Positions 8,043 to 16,363 are shown, counted from the stretch's first letter. The stretch: DNA of 64,000 nucleotides from Pandoraea fibrosis (GCF_000807775.2 NZ_CP047385.1:868001-932000), one strand, 5' to 3'. Notes: generated by a model from the sequence alone, not told the origin. Made by a program: numbers and translations.

Positions 8043-9638
8043 ATGGCTCCCAGTCCCAGTACCCCGCATTCAGCGGGGCAGGTATTGCCGTTCCGGCAGT
8101 CGCTCGTGGCGATGCTCGGCCTTTGTTTCTGCACGATGATGGTGGCGCTCGACCAGACGGTCGTCGGTACGGCATTGCCAACCATCGTGGCGGAACTCAA
8201 GGGGTTCGAGTATTACGCGTGGGTCGCGACGTCGTATCTCCTTACCTCCGTCATCACTGTGCCGATCTTCGGCCGGCTTGGCGACTTTTACGGTCGTAAG
8301 CCGTTTGTCGTTGCCGCCATCGTGGTTTTCACCGCGGCGTCCGTCCTGTGCGGCGCCGCGAACAGCATGCCGTTCCTCGTCATCGCGCGCGCCTTGCAGG
8401 GCATCGGCGGCGGCATGCTCGTCGGCACCGCGTTTGCCTGCATCCCGGAATTGTTTCCCGATGCCCATGTGCGCCTGCGCTGGCAGGTGATGCTCAGTTC
8501 CGCATTCGGCATTGCCAATGCCATCGGCCCCTCGCTCGGTGGCTTCCTCACGGAAGGTTATGGCTGGCGCTCGGTGTTCTACGTCAACCTGCCGGTCGGT
8601 TTGCTCGGGCTCTGGTTCGTCGGCCGCCATTTGCCGCACATGCGCGCCGAAGGCCACGGCAAGGCGAGTCTCGACTGGCTCGGCGCACTCCTCATTACCG
8701 CCGCACTCGGCAGCCTGCAGATGCTTGTCGAATGGCTCCCCGCCGATGGCCTCTCGCGCGGCGTGGTGACGTTGTTCGTTGTGCTGATCGTCTCGTCATA
8801 CGCCCTCTATTGGTGGGAGAAGCGCACCTCGCATCCGATCCTGCCGTTCGAAATGTTCCGCGATAAGAGTCTGGCGTCGCTCTTCGTGCTGTCGGTCTTC
8901 GCAGGCTTTGCCATGTTCGGCGTGCTGTTCTACGCACCGTTGATGCTTCAGGGGGGCTTCGGGCTTTCGCCGCGTGAAACCGGTCTGCTCATCACGCCAA
9001 TGGTGGTGTGCATCACCGTGGGCAGTATCGTCAACGGCCGACTCATCACCCGTTTGCCGAACCCGAACGTCATGCTTTACGGTGGCTTCTTTTTGCTCGC
9101 GCTGGCCTGCGCAGGCGTCATCACCACGCATCGCGGCACGCCTCACGGACTGATCGCCGGCTATATGCTGCTTGCCGGTCTCGGCCTTGGCTTCGTGATG
9201 CCGAACCTCACCGTCTTCGCGCAGGAAGTCGCCGGACGCGCGCATCTCGGCATTGCGACCGCCCTCATGCAATCGCTGCGCATGATCGGCGGGATGCTCG
9301 GCACCGCTATCGTCGGCACACTCGTGAATCACAGCTACACCGCACGCGTGAAAGACGCGCTCGTCGCCAGCGAGGGCACACAGTGGACAGCCCAACTCTC
9401 CGATCCCCAGATTCTCGTGAACACTCAGGCACAGAACGACTTCATGATGACGCTTGCGCACATGGGGCAGAACGGTGCGCTGTTCATCGAGTCGGCACGC
9501 ATCTCGCTCGTCGCCGCCATTCATAACGGGCAGATGGTGTCGCTCGCGGCGGCGCTTGCCGGTCTTTGGTTCGTGCGGCGCGTGCCGCTCATTCGTCTGA
9601 CGCGCGGCGCAAAGCCGAAGGCGCCAGTCGGGGAGTGA
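8043..9638 (+). CDS. DHA2-family MFS drug efflux transporter
   Basis: A 531-residue inner-membrane proton-coupled exporter of the EmrB/QacA (14-helix) type. The N-terminal half has the DHA2 signature LDQTVVGTALPTI and motif A (GRLGDFYGRKPF) after helix 2. The FGIANAIGPSLGGFLTEGYGWR region carries the antiporter motif of helix 5. It lies 4 bases before a MarR gene and forms an operon with it. No membrane-fusion (EmrA) gene is adjacent, so it probably exports to the periplasm. The start has a weak ribosome site but the family N-terminus follows directly. Substrates are likely hydrophobic drugs; the specific one is unknown. Confidence 0.93.
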   Translation: MAPSPSTPHSAGQVLPFRQSLVAMLGLCFCTMMVALDQTVVGTALPTIVAELKGFEYYAWVATSYLLTSVITVPIFGRLGDFYGRKPFVVAAIVVFTAASVLCGAANSMPFLVIARALQGIGGGMLVGTAFACIPELFPDAHVRLRWQVMLSSAFGIANAIGPSLGGFLTEGYGWRSVFYVNLPVGLLGLWFVGRHLPHMRAEGHGKASLDWLGALLITAALGSLQMLVEWLPADGLSRGVVTLFVVLIVSSYALYWWEKRTSHPILPFEMFRDKSLASLFVLSVFAGFAMFGVLFYAPLMLQGGFGLSPRETGLLITPMVVCITVGSIVNGRLITRLPNPNVMLYGGFFLLALACAGVITTHRGTPHGLIAGYMLLAGLGLGFVMPNLTVFAQEVAGRAHLGIATALMQSLRMIGGMLGTAIVGTLVNHSYTARVKDALVASEGTQWTAQLSDPQILVNTQAQNDFMMTLAHMGQNGALFIESARISLVAAIHNGQMVSLAAALAGLWFVRRVPLIRLTRGAKPKAPVGE

Positions 9639-9642
9639 CGCG

Positions 9643-10200
9643 ATGCCTACGGCTCTCAAACGTAACGTCATCCAGCAGCTCAGCCTGACGTATCGGGCGA
9701 TGATGCTCGCGTTCGACGCGCAGGTCGGCCACCCGTTGCCGCGCTGGCGAATCATTCTCGCGCTGGCCGAACGTGGTACGTGTTCCCAAAAATTTCTGGC
9801 GGAACACTGCCGACTCGATCCCGCGTCGCTCACGCGTCAGTTACAGTCGATGGAGGCCCTCGGCTGGCTCTCGCGTGCAACCGATCCCGACGACAATCGC
9901 CTCACGAACGTCACGCTCACCGCCGCAGGCATGACCGTGTATGAAGAGGCGACACCGCGCCGCCAGGCCTTTTTCGACGACGCGCTCGAAGGGATGACGG
10001 CGGCCGACATCGCCACGCTGGAAAGCGCTTTGGGACATCTCGAGGCCCAGTTCAAGTCGGTGGCGACCCGGGCAAAGGCATCCGATCCGGCGGCGAAGCC
10101 GGGCGGGGAGCCGAAGCGCAGAAATGCGGCCGCTTCAGCCGATCAGACGGCACCGCCCGGCGCGGCACCCCGCAAGCGCGCGCCGCGAGGTCAGTCGTAA
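9643..10200 (+). CDS. MarR-family transcriptional regulator
   Basis: A 185-residue MarR regulator. Helices and wing of the DNA-binding domain lie at about 30-100, with recognition region LDPASLTRQLQSMEALGWL and the wing DPDDNRLTNVTLT typical of the family. A 40-residue basic, alanine- and proline-rich tail (about 145-185) is additional to the usual 140-150 residues and looks disordered. It is co-transcribed with the upstream exporter and most likely represses it, releasing on ligand binding. A terminator follows. Confidence 0.93.
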   Translation: MPTALKRNVIQQLSLTYRAMMLAFDAQVGHPLPRWRIILALAERGTCSQKFLAEHCRLDPASLTRQLQSMEALGWLSRATDPDDNRLTNVTLTAAGMTVYEEATPRRQAFFDDALEGMTAADIATLESALGHLEAQFKSVATRAKASDPAAKPGGEPKRRNAAASADQTAPPGAAPRKRAPRGQS

Positions 10201-10227
10201 GCTCTGGTTCGCCATGATTGCGATGTG

Positions 10228-10260
10228 ATGAAAAATCCGCCCCAAGGGCGGCTTTTTCAT
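10228..10260. terminator. Bidirectional intrinsic terminator
   Basis: ATGAAAAA at 10228-10235 pairs with TTTTTCAT at 10253-10260 around an inner CCGCCC/GGGCGG stem. It gives a T-run on both strands and so serves both the MarR operon and the convergent dehydratase gene. Confidence 0.88.
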
Positions 10261-10308
10261 GGTGGCGGCGCCGGCGAGATGTCTCGTTGTCTCGCTTTCA
10301 CCGGACGT

Positions 10309-11580
10309 TCAGAAGAACGTTTGCACGATGTCGACGACGTTGTAGTCACCGTCGACGATCGGCACATGACGCCATTTGTCGAACGTGAGGCACGGGTGCG
10401 AGATGTCGAACGCGATCATGTCGCCGACGCGAACATCGTCACCCGGTGCGATGCGCAGATAGGCATGCTGATCCATCATGCCGGTGATCTCCCAATGCGA
10501 GGGCGCGGCCCTCGGGGCATGGCTCTCGCCCGGGCGGAACTGCTGCGCGGGTTCCGGCATGCCGGCATCGAACGCCGCATCTCGCTTGCCCAGGGCGATG
10601 ATGGCGCGCTCCGGTTCGGGAATCGACTGCACATAGGCCCAGAGTTGCAGCGCCGGTTGCAGTTGCGAGCGCATCTGCTTCGCGATCGGGTTGCGCGTGG
10701 CGATCTGTGCTTGCGCTGCCTTGTAGATGCCAACGTCGTGCGTGAGATAGCAGCCGGGGCGCAACACCACGTCGAGCGGAGCCCCAACGTCCTTGTGCGC
10801 AAACTCGTCGGCAACCACGTCGTACCACGCCGAACCCGCGCCGGAGAGCACCGCCGGGCTACGCTCGATGCGACCCGACGCGATCAACTCGCGCGTGATG
10901 TTCACCGCCCGTTGCAGGAACGCGCGAATGTCCGCTTCGGTGCTGAGCACGCCTTCGTAGACTTCCACACCCGCGAGCTTGACGGCGTCGCGGTACTGCG
11001 TCAGCGCGTCGAGCACGGCTTGTTGTTGCGCGGCGTCGCGAACGCCGGTGCGTCCGCCCGTCACGCCGAGTTCGATCAACACTTGAATCGACTGGCCGCG
11101 CGCACGGAAGAACTCGCCAAGGTGAGCCACCGCAGCGGCCGAGTCCACCAGACAGAAGAACTCGAAATCGGGGTCTTTCAGCAGATCGGCGATCAGCGCC
11201 ATGTTGCGCTTGCCGACTAGCTGGTTCGCCATGAGGATGCGTCGCACCCCATGGTGATATGCCGCGTTGGTCTGGTGCGCGGTGGCGAGTGTGATGCCCC
11301 ACGCCCCACCGTCGAGCTGACGGCGGAACAGCTTCGGCGCCATCGTCGTTTTACCGTGCGGCGCGAGCTTTACGCCGTACTCATGCACGAAGCGCTGCAT
11401 CCACGCGAGGTTGTGACGGATCTTGTCTTCGTAGAGCACCGCCGTGGGCAGACTCAGATCTTCGTTGAGCAGATTCCAGCCCAGTCCTGCCGTGGCCGAC
11501 GGCGCAAGCGGGGCATTCAACGCACCGAGACCCTTGTTGAGGGTATCGATCATGCCATGTTGATAGTTTGTATCATTCAT
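10309..11580 (-). CDS. D-serine dehydratase-like / D-threonine aldolase-family PLP enzyme
   Basis: A 423-residue fold-type III (alanine racemase-like barrel) PLP enzyme. The PLP lysine is K77 in PHGKT, and a metal-site His/Cys pair of the eukaryotic-type D-serine dehydratase family is visible as H395 and C397 in SHPCLTF. Members deaminate D-serine or related D-amino acids, or cleave D-threonine; choosing between these needs assay. The ATG at 11580 has GTGGAGGA six bases upstream. It is divergent from an RpiR regulator, D-aminoacylase and RidA operon, supporting a role in D-amino-acid degradation: the deacylase frees the D-amino acid, this enzyme deaminates it, and RidA hydrolyses the enamine intermediate. 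Confidence 0.88.
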   Translation of the reverse strand: MNDTNYQHGMIDTLNKGLGALNAPLAPSATAGLGWNLLNEDLSLPTAVLYEDKIRHNLAWMQRFVHEYGVKLAPHGKTTMAPKLFRRQLDGGAWGITLATAHQTNAAYHHGVRRILMANQLVGKRNMALIADLLKDPDFEFFCLVDSAAAVAHLGEFFRARGQSIQVLIELGVTGGRTGVRDAAQQQAVLDALTQYRDAVKLAGVEVYEGVLSTEADIRAFLQRAVNITRELIASGRIERSPAVLSGAGSAWYDVVADEFAHKDVGAPLDVVLRPGCYLTHDVGIYKAAQAQIATRNPIAKQMRSQLQPALQLWAYVQSIPEPERAIIALGKRDAAFDAGMPEPAQQFRPGESHAPRAAPSHWEITGMMDQHAYLRIAPGDDVRVGDMIAFDISHPCLTFDKWRHVPIVDGDYNVVDIVQTFF

Positions 11581-11627
11581 TGAGAATCCTCCACGTGACG
11601 ATGCGCCAATAGCCGCCGGATGGCTCC

Positions 11628-11684
11628 TATAATAGCTTTGAATTACCAGCGTTTGACAATTTTGTTATAAAGTACCAAAAATTG
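11628..11684. promoter_or_regulatory. Divergent promoter/operator region with two small palindromes
   Basis: Between the dehydratase and RpiR genes lie ACAA-TT-TTGT (11656-11665) and CCAA-AAA-TTGG (11674-11684). A TTGTCA -35-like box and a TATTAT -10-like box (reverse complement of 11629-11634), 19 bases apart, face the dehydratase gene. This is a plausible site for the adjacent RpiR regulator; no direct proof. Confidence 0.4.
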
Positions 11685-11743
11685 GTGAATCTTTCAAAAA
11701 GGCGTCCCGGCGAATCGTCGCGGGAGCCACACAGACCCGGGAC

Positions 11744-12625
11744 ATGGCCGAAACCTTCGATATCGTGACGCGCGTTGCCGAACGCAGCGACGCCTTGAGC
11801 CAGGCGGAGCGCAAGGTCGCGCAGGTGGTGCTGGAAGATGTGGCGGGCGCGGCGGCCGCATCGATCAATGTGCTGGCGGAGCGCGCAGGGGTGAGCGAGG
11901 CGAGTGTGACGCGCTTCGCCAAGGCGATGGGCTGTCGCGACGTGCGCGATCTCAAGCTTCGTCTGGCACAGGCGGCCGTGGTCGGTCAGCGTTTTTTCGG
12001 CGCGAACGCGACCAATGGGCAAGACGGTTCGGGGCAGACCATAGACCGGATTGCCGACGATATTCAGACCACGTTGCAGGTGCATCGCGGCCTCATCAAG
12101 CCGGATGTTGTGCGGCGTGCGGCAGGGCGTCTGCTGTCGGCCCGCATGGTGTATGCCTTCGGCATGGGCGGTGGTTCGTCGCTGATGGCTGACGAGGCGC
12201 GTTACCGGCTGGTGCGTCTGGGGCGGCCGGTGGCGAGTTATCAGGACGCTGTGATGGCTCGTATGGTCGCCGGCACGCTCGGGCGCGACGACGTCGTGCT
12301 CGCGTTCTCTGTGAGTGGCCACACGCCCGAGCTGGTTTCGGCGTGCGAGATCGCGCGGGAGTACGGCGCACAAGTGGTGGCGATCACGGCGACGGGTTCG
12401 CCGCTTGCGGCGCTGGCCGACGAGGTGTTGCCGATCCGTGCGCTGGAAACGGATTTTATTTTCAAACCGTCGTCGTCGCGTTACGCGATGCTGCTGGCGA
12501 TGGACGTGCTGGCCACGGAACTGGCGTTGCTCGCCAAGCCGCAGAGCCAGGCGCTGTTGCGGCGTATCAAGTATGTGCTCGACACGCATCGGGGCGGCGG
12601 CGATCGCCAGCCTCTGGGAGACTGA
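11744..12625 (+). CDS. MurR/RpiR-family transcriptional regulator
   Basis: A 293-residue regulator with an N-terminal HTH_6 domain (about 1-80; LAERAGVSEASVTRFAKAMG is the DNA-binding helix pair) and a C-terminal SIS domain (about 125-260, with the FGMGGGSS and SVSGHTPE phosphosugar-type loops). RpiR proteins usually sense phosphosugars, but members also sit beside amino-sugar and D-amino-acid genes. The D-aminoacylase ATG begins one base after its stop, so they are co-transcribed. It probably controls this operon and the divergent dehydratase. Confidence 0.93.
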   Translation: MAETFDIVTRVAERSDALSQAERKVAQVVLEDVAGAAAASINVLAERAGVSEASVTRFAKAMGCRDVRDLKLRLAQAAVVGQRFFGANATNGQDGSGQTIDRIADDIQTTLQVHRGLIKPDVVRRAAGRLLSARMVYAFGMGGGSSLMADEARYRLVRLGRPVASYQDAVMARMVAGTLGRDDVVLAFSVSGHTPELVSACEIAREYGAQVVAITATGSPLAALADEVLPIRALETDFIFKPSSSRYAMLLAMDVLATELALLAKPQSQALLRRIKYVLDTHRGGGDRQPLGD

Positions 12626-12626
12626 T

Positions 12627-14117
12627 ATGACTGACTGCCTTGCGAACCGGACGGTCGACACCCTCATTACGAGCGTTCGTCTGGCGGACGGCTCCGGCGC
12701 GCCGATGACCGACGAGCGTTTCGACGTCGCCTTGCGCGACGGCCGTATCCATACGATTGCGCCGGCCGGCGCCTTGTCGGGCTGGCAGGCGGCGCAGCAG
12801 ATTCAGGGCGACGGACTCGTGCTGAGCCCTGGCTTCATCGACGTTCACACCCACGACGACACGAACGTCGTGCGCGCACCGGACATGACGCCAAAGCTCT
12901 CGCAGGGCGTGACGACCGTGGTGGTCGGCAACTGTGGCATCAGTGCGTCGCCGGTGACGCTCAAGGGCGATCCGCCCGACCCGATGAACCTGCTGGGCGA
13001 GGCCGATGCCTTCCGGTATCCGACCTTCGCCGCGTATGTCGACGCGCTTGAGAAGGCGCAGCCGGCAATCAATGTGGCCGCGTTAATCGGTCACACTGCC
13101 CTGCGCAACAATCATATGGACCGGCTTGATCGTCCCGCGACCGAAGCGGAGATCGAGGGCATGCGCGCGCAATTGCGCGAGGCGCTCGACCATGGCGCGT
13201 TAGGCCTGTCGACCGGTCTTGCCTATGCGAACGCCAATGCCGCGCCGACGGAGGAAGTGCTCGCGCTGGCCGAGCCGCTTGCCGAAGCCGGTGGGCTGTA
13301 TGCCACCCATTTGCGAACCGAATTTGCCGAGATTCTTGAAGCGCTCGACGAAGCCTTCCGCATCGGTCGTCATGCCCGCGTGCCAGTGGTCGTCTCGCAT
13401 CTGAAGTGTGCCGGCGTCGATAACTGGGGACGCAGCACGGAGATTCTCGAGGCGCTCGACAAGGCGCAGCGCTTCCAGCCCGTTGGCTGCGACTGCTATC
13501 CGTACACGGCCAGTTCGTCGACGCTCGATCTCAAACAGGTCACTGACGACTTCGACATTCTCGTGACGTGGTCGCAACCGCATCCCGAGCAAGGCGGCAA
13601 GCTACTCGCGACGATTGCCGGCGAGTGGGGCGTCGATCTGATGGAGGCCGCGAAGCGTCTGCAACCGGCAGGCGCCGTGTACCACTGCATGGAAGAGGAC
13701 GATGTGCGACGCATTCTGCGGCATCCGGCGACCGTGGTCGGCTCCGACGGGCTGCCGAACGATCCGTTGCCGCATCCGCGTCTGTGGGGCGCATTCCCAC
13801 GCGTCCTCGGTCGCTATAGCCGAGAGCAGCAATTGTTCCCGCTAGCCGAAGCCATCCACAAGATGACGGGCTTGTCGGCCGAGCGCTTCGGTCTGACGCA
13901 GCGCGGCTTCGTGCGCGAAGGTTACTGGGCCGATCTGGTGCTGTTCGATCCGGCCACCGTGGCCGACGCCGCCACGTTCACCGACCCGATGCAGCCGGCC
14001 TACGGCATTGCTGCCGTATGGGTCAACGGCGTGTTGTCGTGGCAGGATCGCGCGCCCACGCAGAATGCGCGCGCGGGACGTTTCGTGCGTCGCGGTACGC
14101 CGCAGCCGGTACTTTGA
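12627..14117 (+). CDS. D-aminoacylase (N-acyl-D-amino-acid deacylase)
   Basis: A 496-residue amidohydrolase-superfamily zinc enzyme that hydrolyses N-acyl-D-amino acids to the free D-amino acid. It shows the HxH metal motif H74/H76 in GFIDVHTHDD, the family-specific metal ligand C103 in VGNCGISASPV, later histidines in YATHLRTE and VVSHLKC, and the GSDGLPND segment with the catalytic-type aspartate. Length matches the family. The frame runs about 100 codons further upstream into the RpiR gene; the ATG at 12627 is preferred because CTGGGAG lies just before it and the family N-terminus follows. Its place beside a D-amino-acid deaminase and RidA is coherent. Confidence 0.93.
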   Translation: MTDCLANRTVDTLITSVRLADGSGAPMTDERFDVALRDGRIHTIAPAGALSGWQAAQQIQGDGLVLSPGFIDVHTHDDTNVVRAPDMTPKLSQGVTTVVVGNCGISASPVTLKGDPPDPMNLLGEADAFRYPTFAAYVDALEKAQPAINVAALIGHTALRNNHMDRLDRPATEAEIEGMRAQLREALDHGALGLSTGLAYANANAAPTEEVLALAEPLAEAGGLYATHLRTEFAEILEALDEAFRIGRHARVPVVVSHLKCAGVDNWGRSTEILEALDKAQRFQPVGCDCYPYTASSSTLDLKQVTDDFDILVTWSQPHPEQGGKLLATIAGEWGVDLMEAAKRLQPAGAVYHCMEEDDVRRILRHPATVVGSDGLPNDPLPHPRLWGAFPRVLGRYSREQQLFPLAEAIHKMTGLSAERFGLTQRGFVREGYWADLVLFDPATVADAATFTDPMQPAYGIAAVWVNGVLSWQDRAPTQNARAGRFVRRGTPQPVL

Positions 14118-14156
14118 ATTCATGTGGTTGAAGCCGTTTTGTCGAAAGGAGCGATG

Positions 14157-14549
14157 ATGAGCATCAAACGTTATGGCGTGGAAGGCGGGCAGGGCACGGG
14201 TGGCCAGCGCATGCCCTTTGCCCGCGCAACCGAAGCCGATGGCTTCCTGTTCGTGTCGGGGCAGACCCCGATGAAAGATGGCGAAGTGATCGATGGCGGC
14301 ATCGTCGCGCAGACGCATCAGGCCATCCAGAATATGCTCGCGATTCTCACGGAGGCCGGTTACGGCACCGAGCACGTGCTGCGTTGCGGTGTATGGCTGG
14401 ACGATCCGCGCGACTTCGCATCGTTCAACAAGGTGTTCAAGGAGTACTTCGGTGAGCACCCGCCCGCGCGCGCCTGCGTGGTGTCGAGTATGGTGATCGA
14501 CTGTAAGGTGGAAGTAGACTGCGTGGCGTACAAGAAGCCTGCGGCCTAG
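14157..14549 (+). CDS. RidA-family enamine/imine deaminase
   Basis: A 130-residue RidA (YjgF/YER057c/UK114) protein. Cytosolic trimers of this family hydrolyse reactive 2-aminoacrylate and related imines to 2-keto acids and ammonia. The catalytic arginine is present as R105 in PPARACVV. AAAGGAG sits five bases before the ATG at 14157, better than the adjacent ATG at 14154. As the third gene of the operon, it plausibly clears intermediates of the PLP deaminase encoded divergently. Confidence 0.93.
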   Translation: MSIKRYGVEGGQGTGGQRMPFARATEADGFLFVSGQTPMKDGEVIDGGIVAQTHQAIQNMLAILTEAGYGTEHVLRCGVWLDDPRDFASFNKVFKEYFGEHPPARACVVSSMVIDCKVEVDCVAYKKPAA

Positions 14550-14594
14550 GCTTATTGATTGCCTCATTGGCAAGTCCCCGGTACTGGTTTCACA

Positions 14595-14612
14595 AAGCCC
14601 GCGGTTGGGCTT
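14595..14612 (+). repeat. Leader hairpin A (paired with copy B at 15304)
   Basis: AAGCCC and GGGCTT separated by GCGGTT, upstream of the first small membrane-protein gene. A sequence-related element of the same 18-base length precedes the second paralogue, with a compensatory change in the stem. Confidence 0.5.
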
Positions 14613-14674
14613 CGATGGCACAGGATGGGAGAGGCGTGCAGGCTTGCGTTTCCTAACTTGTCAGGAGACGAACC

Positions 14675-15142
14675 GTGAGACTGGACTCAAACTCGACAAC
14701 GACCGCAGTACCTGCCACGACGCCGCAGTCCTCGATGGATGCCCATCTGGACGAACTGACCCGGGTCATCGACTTCCCGCTTGCGCCTGACGATGTCCGC
14801 CTTCACCGGCAAACGGAGCGCCCGGTGTGTCCGGCGGGATGTTCGACGATGTTGACGGGGTTGGCAGTGACGATTCTGGGCATCGCGGGCGTCGCCGGGG
14901 GCGCATATTTCGTTGTCGATGCCGCGACGACGGTTGACGATTCGTCGCTGGCGCAAAGCCAGACGAGGGCGAAATACAGTGCGGGCGGAGCACTCCTCGG
15001 ACTCGGGGTGTTGGCGGCCACGCTGGGCCTCTACCGCCTTGGCATCGGGTGGGAGAAGCGTAGCGCGATGGCCTCCGAACCACAGGATTCGCGTGTGGGC
15101 GAGCAGTTTGAAATGAAGGCGGGGACGCGAGAATACGCATGA
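14675..15142 (+). CDS. Small two-helix membrane protein, paralogue A (unknown function)
   Basis: A 155-residue protein starting at GTG, with GGAG at 14664-14667. It has a soluble N-terminal arm (1-55) and two predicted membrane helices (about 57-82 and 102-121) joined by a short polar loop, then a polar tail. It is paralogous to the protein encoded at 15384: both carry the block IDFPL-x-PDDVRL just before the first helix and the same helix spacing. I do not recognise a family. The pair precedes a SycD/LcrH-type chaperone gene, so they could be chaperone clients resembling small translocon proteins, but this is inference. A strong terminator follows, so this gene may be transcribed alone. Confidence 0.75.
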   Translation: MRLDSNSTTTAVPATTPQSSMDAHLDELTRVIDFPLAPDDVRLHRQTERPVCPAGCSTMLTGLAVTILGIAGVAGGAYFVVDAATTVDDSSLAQSQTRAKYSAGGALLGLGVLAATLGLYRLGIGWEKRSAMASEPQDSRVGEQFEMKAGTREYA

Positions 15143-15220
15143 TCTGCCGATGAGGCGGCGCCCGGTCCGATATCCCGTTGAGGAATGTCCGGTCGGGCGA
15201 GAGCGGGACTTCGAGGAAGC

Positions 15221-15248
15221 GGCCGACGATTTCGTCGGCCTTTTTTTT
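15221..15248 (+). terminator. Intrinsic terminator
   Basis: GGCCGACGA (15221-15229) pairs with TCGTCGGCC (15232-15240), followed by eight T residues. It ends the paralogue A transcript. Confidence 0.92.
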
Positions 15249-15303
15249 GCGTGTTTTCGCCTCACGCATTCACATTGACGGACACTTTGGTAACCGTTTC
15301 GCA

Positions 15304-15321
15304 AAGTCTGCGGTTTGACTT
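15304..15321 (+). repeat. Leader hairpin B (paired with copy A at 14595)
   Basis: AAGTC and GACTT around an 8-base loop, in the same relation to the paralogue B start as copy A is to paralogue A (63-80 bases). A C-G pair in A is a T-A pair here. Confidence 0.5.
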
Positions 15322-15383
15322 CGATGGCTGTCGATATCGGGTGCGCGCAGTCTTCAATCTCCCGATCAGAAAGGAGATGGACC

Positions 15384-15845
15384 GTGAGACCAGCGCCAAT
15401 ATCAGGTGCGACTGTGCAAGTGCCGTCGCATCGCCCGGCAGTCGAGGCTGCCGAGGACATGCAAGTCAACATCGATTTTCCGCTAACACCCGACGATGTG
15501 CGTTTGCGTTCCCGGAGGATGAGCCGGCTTGTCGACGCAGGATGCGGCGCTGGGCTGATAGGGATGACGAGTGTGGTGTTGGGGCTGGCAGGGCTCGTGA
15601 GCGCCGCATACATCTGTCTGGAGGCAGACGCGCAGGCGGATACTTCGGTCGCAGCGCACAATCGCCGATGGCTGGGCTATGGCTTCGGCGGGGGCATGGG
15701 ATTCGTGTCGTCGGTGGCGGTGACGTTCGGTCTCACTCAGGTGTGTCTGGCGTTGCGAAAGCGTCGCGAGGCCGCCCAGGAAATAGGGACGCTGAGCGTG
15801 CGAGCACGATTCGAAACCGGTGACTTCGGAGGACCTGCGGCGTGA
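15384..15845 (+). CDS. Small two-helix membrane protein, paralogue B (unknown function)
   Basis: A 153-residue paralogue of the product at 14675, from a GTG preceded by AAAGGAG (15370-15376). The frame is open further upstream, but the GTG is chosen because its context (ACCGTGAGAC) matches that of paralogue A. The IDFPLTPDDVRL block is at 30-41; the membrane helices are about 55-80 and 97-124, with a basic, RKRRE-containing tail after the second. Its stop overlaps the start of the SycD-like gene in a GTGA arrangement, so translation is coupled. The function is unrecognised. Confidence 0.75.
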   Translation: MRPAPISGATVQVPSHRPAVEAAEDMQVNIDFPLTPDDVRLRSRRMSRLVDAGCGAGLIGMTSVVLGLAGLVSAAYICLEADAQADTSVAAHNRRWLGYGFGGGMGFVSSVAVTFGLTQVCLALRKRREAAQEIGTLSVRARFETGDFGGPAA

Positions 15846-16363
15846 GCCTGTCTGAGATATCCCAAGACATGATGCCGTCCTCGCAGGACATCGCCAACGA
15901 GATCGATGTGGCCTTGGCTGCCGTGCGCGACGCCAACAAACAGCGCGAGGCCATGGGGATGCCACGTCCCGGCGCGTGGGACGCGATGCAATGCGACGCG
16001 GCGTATCGCTGCGGCTATGGGGCGTTCGAGCGCGGTGACTATGCACAGGCCATCGAATGCTTCGCCCCGCTGCTCTCGGCGTGTCCGCTCGAAGCCGACT
16101 ATGCGGTGGCGCTGGCGCTCTCGGTGTTACGGCATGGCGAACCGAAGGCCGCGCTGCCGCTGTTCATGGCGGCGGCATTGATGGACGAGGAGGCGCCCGG
16201 GCCGATGTATCGCGTTGGGGAATGTCTGATCGAGCTACAGCACTTCGAGGCGGCGCACCGCGCAATGACGGAGACGCTGAATCGATGCGCCGGTCAGCCG
16301 AAATATGCGAACGTAGGCAACGCCGCGCGTAAGTTGCTGCTCAAGGTCAGTTACCTGAGCTAG
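15842..16363 (+). CDS. SycD/LcrH-type TPR chaperone (type III secretion translocator chaperone family)
   Basis: A 173-residue all-helical protein with three tetratricopeptide-like repeats at about 50-150. The segment from YRCGYGAFERGDYAQAI through AALMDEEAPGPMYRVGECL closely follows the SycD/LcrH/IpgC pattern (Y..A...G.Y..A, then MD...P..P...AECL), the class II chaperones of type III secretion translocators. It starts at a GTG overlapping the previous stop by four bases. No secretion apparatus, ATPase or needle gene lies in the window, so it is an orphan or serves an apparatus elsewhere. A generic TPR protein is the alternative. Confidence 0.75.
   Translation: MSLSEISQDMMPSSQDIANEIDVALAAVRDANKQREAMGMPRPGAWDAMQCDAAYRCGYGAFERGDYAQAIECFAPLLSACPLEADYAVALALSVLRHGEPKAALPLFMAAALMDEEAPGPMYRVGECLIELQHFEAAHRAMTETLNRCAGQPKYANVGNAARKLLLKVSYLS

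Noticed and set aside
15298..15323. TTCG...TTCG pair upstream of paralogue B, resembling a hrpII/PIP box for type III secretion genes.
   Set aside because: The spacing is 18 bases rather than the 15-16 needed, and the equivalent place before paralogue A has TTCA.
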